A stretch of DNA of 12,785 nucleotides from DASPXY01 sp038227745 (GTDB lineage Bacteria; Planctomycetota; Planctomycetia; Gemmatales; Gemmataceae): positions 1 through 12,785 of the forward strand of contig JBBRPS010000237.1 in the NCBI GenBank assembly GCA_038227745.1. The letters are read 5' to 3'. Positions 7,061-12,785 of this stretch are shown in pieces. The position numbers and the translations under genes are program-made. The notes below the pieces were generated by a model. The model did no database searches. It was not told where the DNA came from and saw only the letters and a program-made list of their open reading frames with translations. Positions within the stretch are counted from its first letter, which is position 1. The number at the start of each line of letters is the position of its first letter.

Positions 7061-10000
7061 TCAGAAGTTCGCTCGCGCGAAGACCTGATCGAGGTGATCG
7101 GTCAGGCGGTTGCTCTCGCCGAGCAGGTCCCCCATCAGGTCGCCCATCGCCGTGTGCGCGTCGCGGTTGGGCAGGCCGGCGAGCGACCCCATCTCGTGCA
7201 GCACCGCCGTCAGCACGTCCATCCGGCCCCGCGCCTGCGTCCCCGCCTGCGCGGTCAGGCCGCCCCACGGCGCCGCCACGTACGCCTCGTCGCGCGATGG
7301 CGTCGCGTCCACGAACCAGCCGCGGTTGGCCGCCGTCGCGTCGATGGTGACGCGGTCGCCGGCCGGGAACGCCACCGCCAGCAGCGGCCCCGGCAGGTCG
7401 GCCACCTCGAAGCGCGCCGCCCCCAGCCGGGACAGGGTCGGGGCAGCGACGCCGGCCCCGCGCAGGCGCTCCAGGGCCGTCGCCACGACCGCCTGTAGCG
7501 CCGCGGGGGAGAGGATGTCGGCCGCGGTGCCGCCGCTGCGCTCGCCATCGCCGGAGCGGAGCACGCCCACCGCCTTCGGAGATCCGGGCAGGGACGTCGC
7601 GCCCGGCCTGCCGTAGGCGAACGGTGTGACGTCGGGGGCGCCCGCCGCGTTGCGGTTGCGCAGATACCAGGTGCCGGCGGCCGAATCGAAGGCGCCGACC
7701 GTGGTGACGCGGTCACCGTCCCAGTCGCCGACGATGGGCAGCCAACCCGGCTTGCCGTACTTGAACGGGGTGATGTCGGGGGCGCCTGCGCCGTTGCTGT
7801 TGCGCAGATACCAGGTCATGGTCTTGGGATCGACCACGCCGATGGTGAACGTGCCGTCGCCGTTCCAGTCGCCGACGACCGGCAGCCAGCCGGGGGCGCC
7901 GTACCTGAACGGAGTGAAGTCGGGGGCGCCGGCGCTGTTGCTGTTGCGCAGATACCAGGTGGCGGTCTGGGGGTCGAACATGCCGACCGTCGTGGTGCCG
8001 TTGCCGTCCCAGTCACCCGCGACGGGGACCCAGCCGGCCTCGCCGTAGGCGAACGGCGTGAAGCTGGGGGCGCCGGCGCTGTTGCTGTTGCGCAGCTTCC
8101 AGACGGCGGTGTAGGGCTCGACGATGCCGACGGTGGCCTGGTGGCCGCCGTCCCAGTCGCCCAGCAGGGTGGTGTCGCCGACCGCGCCGTAGCGGAAGGG
8201 CGTAACGGCGGGGGCGCCGGGGCTATTGCTGCCGCGCAGGAGCCACGTCTGCGTGTCCGGATCGACCACCGTCACTGTCGAGGGGGTCACCACGGCCCCG
8301 GGCGATGGGGTGCCGGGTGAGGCCGGCGGCGGTGGGGACGCTGGCGGTGGGGACGTCGGCGGTGGGGACGTCGGCGGCGGGAACGCCGGGGGCGGGGACG
8401 CTGGCGGTGGGGACGCTGGCGGTGGGGACGCTGGCGGTGGGGACGCCGGGGGCGGTGGGGATAGGGGCACGGCGTCGATCTCGAAGTCGGCGATGGCGCT
8501 GTTGTTCGTCGGGTTGGAGTCCGACTCCCGGGCCGTCACCCGGACCTGGTTGTTGGGCGTGCCCGGGGTGACAGCGCGGGCGACCACGGTGAGCGTGGCC
8601 GCCGCTCCGGAGGCCAGGCTCCCCACGGTGAAGGTGATGGTGTTGCCGGCCTGCGTGAAGCTCCCCTGCGAGGCGCTGGCGGACACGAACGTCGCCTCTC
8701 CCTGCGCCGGCAGGGTGTCGGTGAGCGTCACCCCCGTGGCGGCGGCCGGCCCGTTGTTCGTCACCGTGATGGTAAAGGTCAGGGCCTGGCCCGCCGTCAC
8801 CGGGTTGGGGCGGACGGTCTGCGTCACGGCCAGATCGGCAGCGGACGCCGGGGCGGTGACCGTGACGTCGGCGGACGCGCTGTTGTTCCCGCCGTCCGGG
8901 TCCGCGGTGTCCGAACTCACCAGGGCGGTGTTGGTGAGCCGCCCCGTGGCCGTGACCGTGGCCATGATACGGAACGTAGCGCGGGCGCCGGCGGCCAGGG
9001 TGCCGGCGGGGAAGATGACGGTGCGGGCCTGGTGGCTGAAGCTGCTGGAGCCGGTTTCGGCCGAGACAAAGGTGGTGCCGGCCGGCAGGGTGTCGGTGAG
9101 CTGCACGCCCTCGGCGGCAGCAGGGCCGTTGTTGGTGACCGTCAGGGTGTAGGTCACGTCCTGCCCCACGACGGCGGACGTGGGGGAGACGTCCTGGGTG
9201 ACCGACAGGTCGGCGCCCGCCGGGATGGCGGGGCCGCCCGGGTCCACGATGGTGCCGTTGGGGGCCAGGTCGTCGTCGCCGCGCTGGCCATCCACGAAAT
9301 GCAGGGTGACCACGTTGCCCGCGATCTCCGCGCCGGTGGTGCCGTTGAAGAGGAACTCGTACCAGTGCGGGCTCTTGTTGTCCGGCGTCGTTCCATACTC
9401 GTAAAAGGTCGTGGGCGTCACGCCGGTGGGCAGCGTCAGCGTCACCGTGGTCGCCCCGGTGGTCACCTTCTGCACCGTGAAGGCGAAGAAGCCGGCCGGG
9501 AAGGTGACGCCCGCCGGGGCATCCTTCGGCGAGGGGTTGGGCACCGCCTGGACGTTTACCAAACTGGTCCCCGCGGGAGAGCTCAGAGTCACCGGCCGGC
9601 CGTCAACCCGATTGGGTACGGAGGCCGTGTGGGTATCCGCCGCGGCGACGTGGATTGTCAGCGGCTTGGCATCCTCCAGGGCTGGGGAGCCGTTGTCGGT
9701 GACATGCACGGCCAGCTGGTAGTCGCCCGGCGGCTGGGCCGTGCCGGGCGTCCAGGTGATTTCACCGGTCTGGGGGTCGATCTTCGCCCCTTTGAGGCTG
9801 TTTGCGCCCAGGCGGTAGGTGAAGGTTTCCGCCGCGCCGTCCGCGTCCGTGGCGTGGGCCGTGACGTCCACCGTTTGGCCCTGCTGGACGGTTTGGGGTG
9901 CGAGGGCGGCCAGCACCGGCGCGGCGTTGGGGACCTTCGCGACCTGGATCACGACCGGCAGGGCATCGCTGAAGACGGGGCTGCCGTTGTCGGTGGCGCG

Positions 10001-12785
10001 CACCGTAATGGTGTATCTCTTGTTGGCCTGGGCAGCAGTCGGCGTCCAGGAGAAGGCCCCCGTCGCCGGGTCGATGCTCGCGCCCGTCGGGGCGCCGGCG
10101 TCGAGGCTGTAGGTCAGCTTCTCGCGGGCGCTTTCCGCGTCGGTGGCCGTGGCGGTGAACGTCACCGCCTGGCCCGGCAGGGTGCCCCGCGGGGGCAGCG
10201 GGGCCAGCACCGGGGCGGTGTTGACCTCGTTGACGGTGACGTGGAACGTCTTCGCGTCACTCAGCGCCGGCGTGCCGCCGTCGGTGGCCCGCACCGTGAC
10301 CGTGTAGGTATTCGGCCCCTGCCCTTCCACCGGCGCCCAGGTGATCTCGCCCGTTGAAGCATCGACCTGCATCCCCCTGGGGGCGCCGGTGTCGAGACTG
10401 TACTTCACCGCCTCGCCGTCGGGGTCGTTGGCCGTGGCCATGACATCCAGGGTGTCTCCCTCATTGACCGTCTGGTCGGCGACGGCGCCGAAGGCCGGCG
10501 CCTTGTTGGCCACGGTGACCGTCATGGAGGAGTAGACCCAGGTCGGGATGCTGACGTCGTCGGCGATGCGGGCATAGACGTGGTAGGTGCCGCCCGGCAC
10601 GGTCGAGGTATCCCAGACGTAACTGTTCACCCCATCCACCGCCTGGAGGTTGGCGACGATGGGCAGGCCGGCGAAGCCCGTGGCTTGCGTGTCGTAGAAC
10701 AGTTCGACCTTTGTTTGGGCGTTGGTCCTGGCCGCGACGTAGCTGACGGTGACCTTGTCGCCGTTCGCGGTGAGGGAGGTGACTGCCACCGTGGGCGAGA
10801 CGGTTTCGTGGAAGCCGTGGAACTGCACGGTGCCCAGTCCAGTCTCGTTCGGGATGCGCAGGGTCCAGTCGCCCGGGATGGGGTTGAGCAGCCCGATCAC
10901 CTTGGACTTCGGCCCACTTAGCTTGTCGATGATGCCGATGTTGGTGTTGTCGAAGTCGGCCTCGGTATAGACCTTGCCGGTGGGGTCCACCACCTCGACG
11001 GGGACCGCGCCCACGTCGTTGGCCCAGTTGGCGGCGAGGAGGAAGTCCGAGGTGAGGGGGTCGATGTGGAATGTCTGGCCGACGGGATCCTTGTAGTTGA
11101 GGATTTCCACCGTCTTATCGAAGTGGACGCGCACCCCCAGCGTGCGCTGGCCGACGATCGGCAGTTGGGCGGTGCCGTAGAACTCGATGAAGGAGTCAAA
11201 GGGATTGCCATCATTGAGGAACTGGAAGAAGGCGTGGGCCCCCGCCAGGCTCTGCGGCTGGATGTGGAAGGGGCCGAGGTCGAACTCCGGCAAGTTGACC
11301 GTGGCGTCGGCCTGGAAGGTGATGTCGCCGTGGCTGTTGGCGTTGAAGTCGGCCGTCAGGGCGATGATGCTCCGGATCAGGTTCAGGTCGGCATGGACGT
11401 GGAAGAAGCCCTGGGCCCAGTTCAGCTCGACGGTAGCGCTTTCAGTGGCTCCGCTGGTGCCCAGGCCGTTGAGGATGCCCACCGTGCCGGTGGCCGTGAG
11501 ATGGTCGGCGTCGATCGTGGCTTGCACGTCCAGTTTGGCCAGGGAGGCGTGGATGGCGCCGCCCGCCCAGTCGGGCAGATCGAGGTCGATGGCCGGGCCA
11601 TACGTGAAGCCCGCCTTGCCGATGAACACCGGCGTGTTGTTGTCCAGCGGAGGACCTGCGAGGTGGTCCGCCTCGCCGCTGGCGCTCTGGAAGAAGGCGC
11701 CCGTGGACCCGATGGGGATATGCAAACCGCTGGCGCCGACCACGACGGAGTCGAGGTGTCCGCCGACCAGGCCCAGGCCGACCTGGATATTGATCCCCTG
11801 GGGCAGGCCGAGAGTGGCCGAGCCTTTGACCTCGCCGCCGGTCGTGTCGACGTGGAGCTTGACATGCTTCAGGCTGAAGCCGGCGCCCAGATCGATGCCG
11901 GTGTCGGCCGCCAGGTCGCCCACGAAATTGAGCGTGTTGGCGCCAACCTGGATGTAATTCTTGCCCGAGAAGTCGGCGGTGATGCCGTAGAGCAGCGGCA
12001 GCGACACCCGCCCCTGGATGAACAGGCTGTCGGTGGCCTTGTCGTAGTTGACTGCCATGTCCACCGCCTTGATGTCGAGCAACCCAAGGGGGTTGAACTC
12101 GATATTGGGCAAGCCGATGCCGCGCAGCGACGGGCCATCCGCGGTGATGGCGAGCGACTCCCGGCCGCCGAAGTGCAGTTCGCTGCCGGTGAGCGTGTCG
12201 GGCAGGACGAGCAGGCCACTCAGGTCGATCTCGCCGGGGGCGAAGGAGATCTGGTCGAGCTTCAGGTTAAGGCCGGCCAGCTTGAGGAAGCCGGACAGAC
12301 CGCTGAGATCCTCGTTGAAGACGGTGCTGATGGCCTGGCCGACGTTGAATTCAAACGTGCCCTTGAACAGTGGGGCGGAGACGTCGGCGATCTTGGCGGT
12401 GACGGTGCCTTCGAGGTGGACGGTGCCGCCGTTGTCGAACCAGGCGAAGCCGTCCAGCTGCACGAGCGGGTTGAAGTCGCCGGAGTCGGGCTTGAGGCCG
12501 ACGAGGATGGTGCCGCTGGCCTCGAAGTGCTTGGTGCCGCGATTGTACTGGAAGTCGCCGCCCTGCTTCACGAGTTGCAGCACCCCGAGGTCGGGCGCCG
12601 GCGGCACCGGGGCCGGGGTGACCTTGACGTCCAGGGCATAGGGACCCCTGGCGCTCCCCTGCGTGGGGGCGTTGGGGCTGGCCTTCACCTCGATGGTGTA
12701 GGTGCCGCCCTGGATGGCCTCGAAGGTCAACCCGGCGGCCCAGGCACTGCCGGTGCCACTGTCGTCGTCCAGCGCGACTTGCTGG
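7061..12785 (-). CDS. Giant secreted surface mosaic protein, C-terminal metallopeptidase-like domain (5' end beyond window)
   Basis: The frame is open from the right window edge to TGA at 7063-7061, 1907 visible residues. The N-terminus, including any export signal, lies outside. Domains in order, numbered from the edge: PPC-like beta domain (1-55, VALDDDSGTGSAW); a long beta-rich region with no family I recognise (about 65-570); a further beta domain with GDWTLRI (572-660); an Ig/FN3-like domain (659-759); three He_PIG/cadherin-like domains (763-1048, TGEITWTP type); a choice-of-anchor-U-type domain (1050-1185, HWYEFLFNGTTGAEI and FVDGQRGDDDL); two DUF11 domains (1190-1437, VTNNGPAAA); a Pro-rich linker (1438-1488); five 48-residue propeller-like repeats (about 1505-1744); and a C-terminal domain with WFVDATP and LHEMGSLAGLP (H1863). 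The last resembles the HExxH metallopeptidase-like tail of planctomycete surface proteins but lacks the second His. Likely a cell-envelope or extracellular structural or adhesion protein; the ligand is unknown. Confidence 0.93.
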   Translation of the reverse strand, partial: QQVALDDDSGTGSAWAAGLTFEAIQGGTYTIEVKASPNAPTQGSARGPYALDVKVTPAPVPPAPDLGVLQLVKQGGDFQYNRGTKHFEASGTILVGLKPDSGDFNPLVQLDGFAWFDNGGTVHLEGTVTAKIADVSAPLFKGTFEFNVGQAISTVFNEDLSGLSGFLKLAGLNLKLDQISFAPGEIDLSGLLVLPDTLTGSELHFGGRESLAITADGPSLRGIGLPNIEFNPLGLLDIKAVDMAVNYDKATDSLFIQGRVSLPLLYGITADFSGKNYIQVGANTLNFVGDLAADTGIDLGAGFSLKHVKLHVDTTGGEVKGSATLGLPQGINIQVGLGLVGGHLDSVVVGASGLHIPIGSTGAFFQSASGEADHLAGPPLDNNTPVFIGKAGFTYGPAIDLDLPDWAGGAIHASLAKLDVQATIDADHLTATGTVGILNGLGTSGATESATVELNWAQGFFHVHADLNLIRSIIALTADFNANSHGDITFQADATVNLPEFDLGPFHIQPQSLAGAHAFFQFLNDGNPFDSFIEFYGTAQLPIVGQRTLGVRVHFDKTVEILNYKDPVGQTFHIDPLTSDFLLAANWANDVGAVPVEVVDPTGKVYTEADFDNTNIGIIDKLSGPKSKVIGLLNPIPGDWTLRIPNETGLGTVQFHGFHETVSPTVAVTSLTANGDKVTVSYVAARTNAQTKVELFYDTQATGFAGLPIVANLQAVDGVNSYVWDTSTVPGGTYHVYARIADDVSIPTWVYSSMTVTVANKAPAFGAVADQTVNEGDTLDVMATANDPDGEAVKYSLDTGAPRGMQVDASTGEITWAPVEGQGPNTYTVTVRATDGGTPALSDAKTFHVTVNEVNTAPVLAPLPPRGTLPGQAVTFTATATDAESAREKLTYSLDAGAPTGASIDPATGAFSWTPTAAQANKRYTITVRATDNGSPVFSDALPVVIQVAKVPNAAPVLAALAPQTVQQGQTVDVTAHATDADGAAETFTYRLGANSLKGAKIDPQTGEITWTPGTAQPPGDYQLAVHVTDNGSPALEDAKPLTIHVAAADTHTASVPNRVDGRPVTLSSPAGTSLVNVQAVPNPSPKDAPAGVTFPAGFFAFTVQKVTTGATTVTLTLPTGVTPTTFYEYGTTPDNKSPHWYEFLFNGTTGAEIAGNVVTLHFVDGQRGDDDLAPNGTIVDPGGPAIPAGADLSVTQDVSPTSAVVGQDVTYTLTVTNNGPAAAEGVQLTDTLPAGTTFVSAETGSSSFSHQARTVIFPAGTLAAGARATFRIMATVTATGRLTNTALVSSDTADPDGGNNSASADVTVTAPASAADLAVTQTVRPNPVTAGQALTFTITVTNNGPAAATGVTLTDTLPAQGEATFVSASASQGSFTQAGNTITFTVGSLASGAAATLTVVARAVTPGTPNNQVRVTARESDSNPTNNSAIADFEIDAVPLSPPPPASPPPASPPPASPPPASPPPAFPPPTSPPPTSPPPASPPPPASPGTPSPGAVVTPSTVTVVDPDTQTWLLRGSNSPGAPAVTPFRYGAVGDTTLLGDWDGGHQATVGIVEPYTAVWKLRNSNSAGAPSFTPFAYGEAGWVPVAGDWDGNGTTTVGMFDPQTATWYLRNSNSAGAPDFTPFRYGAPGWLPVVGDWNGDGTFTIGVVDPKTMTWYLRNSNGAGAPDITPFKYGKPGWLPIVGDWDGDRVTTVGAFDSAAGTWYLRNRNAAGAPDVTPFAYGRPGATSLPGSPKAVGVLRSGDGERSGGTAADILSPAALQAVVATALERLRGAGVAAPTLSRLGAARFEVADLPGPLLAVAFPAGDRVTIDATAANRGWFVDATPSRDEAYVAAPWGGLTAQAGTQARGRMDVLTAVLHEMGSLAGLPNRDAHTAMGDLMGDLLGESNRLTDHLDQVFARANF
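7553..8272 (-). repeat. Five exact 144-bp (48-residue) propeller-like repeats
   Basis: Anchor bases at 7661, 7805, 7949, 8093 and 8237 are spaced exactly 144 bp apart. Each unit reads roughly GxxDPxTxTWYLRNSNSAGAPDxTPFxYGxPGWxPVxGDWDGDGTTTV. The GDWDGDG turn is FG-GAP/VCBS-like. The unit nearest the C-terminus has lost GDWDGDG, reading PGSPKAVGV in that place. The middle units are nearly identical at DNA level, which indicates recent duplication. Confidence 0.9.
8326..8460 (-). repeat. 15-bp minisatellite coding a Pro-rich linker
   Basis: About nine tandem 15-bp units, four of them identical (8341-8355, 8401-8415, 8416-8430, 8431-8445). They encode (A/T)(S/F)PPP pentapeptides. The linker joins the DUF11 domains to the five-repeat domain and is probably an extended, rigid spacer. 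Its whole-codon repeat length allows length variation without frameshift. Confidence 0.9.

Noticed and set aside
6737..7498. Plus-strand open frame covering the gap and the end of the giant gene.
   Set aside because: It overlaps the conserved C-terminal domain of the minus-strand gene in antisense and has no recognisable domain.
8326..8460. CRISPR array.
   Set aside because: The units are 15 bp, contiguous, without spacers, and encode a Pro-rich linker in frame.
12728..12730. TTG as the start of the giant surface protein.
   Set aside because: The frame stays open to the window edge and the upstream residues (QQVALDDDSGTGSAW) continue a PPC-like domain, so the true start is outside the window.

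Overview
The window is GC-rich (roughly two thirds G+C by eye) and reads as a chromosomal segment of a planctomycete, most likely a Gemmata-like (Gemmataceae) lineage. Three things support this. An ECF sigma factor is paired with a membrane Ser/Thr kinase that carries WD40 repeats. Very large secreted mosaic proteins are present (FG-GAP/VCBS, Big_3-type Ig, cadherin-like, DUF11 and choice-of-anchor domains). One of these has the 'LEDRVLLS' N-terminal motif typical of planctomycete surface proteins. Species-level assignment is not possible from sequence reading alone.

All four genes lie on the minus strand, so transcription runs right to left. (1) >12785-7061: a giant secreted or surface mosaic protein, cut off at its 5' end by the window edge. 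Its C-terminus holds five exact 48-residue propeller-like repeats and a decayed zinc-metallopeptidase motif. (2) 7060-6748: a non-coding gap with a strong 15-bp hairpin resembling an intrinsic terminator and a 27-nt stretch resembling the 5' part of tRNA-Leu. (3) 6747-6181: an ECF-type sigma factor. (4) 6089-2688: a protein with an anti-sigma-like zinc finger, a Hanks-type kinase, one transmembrane helix and 14 WD40 repeats. (5) 2687-2439: a short gap holding a perfect 26-bp inverted repeat in which each arm is itself a hairpin. (6) 2438-<1: a second secreted protein with FG-GAP/VCBS repeats followed by three Ig-like domains, cut off at its 3' end by the window edge.

The core of the locus looks like a signalling pair. 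The sigma factor and the membrane kinase lie 91 bp apart in the same direction. The kinase N-terminus carries an HxxxCxxC motif like that of zinc-binding anti-sigma factors, so it could hold the sigma factor at the membrane, with the WD40 domain sensing outside the cytoplasm. This is inference. The kinase has an unusual catalytic loop: HRDINPAN, with Asn where Ser/Thr kinases almost always have Lys. The flanking surface proteins may be targets of the system or unrelated neighbours; the sequence does not decide this.
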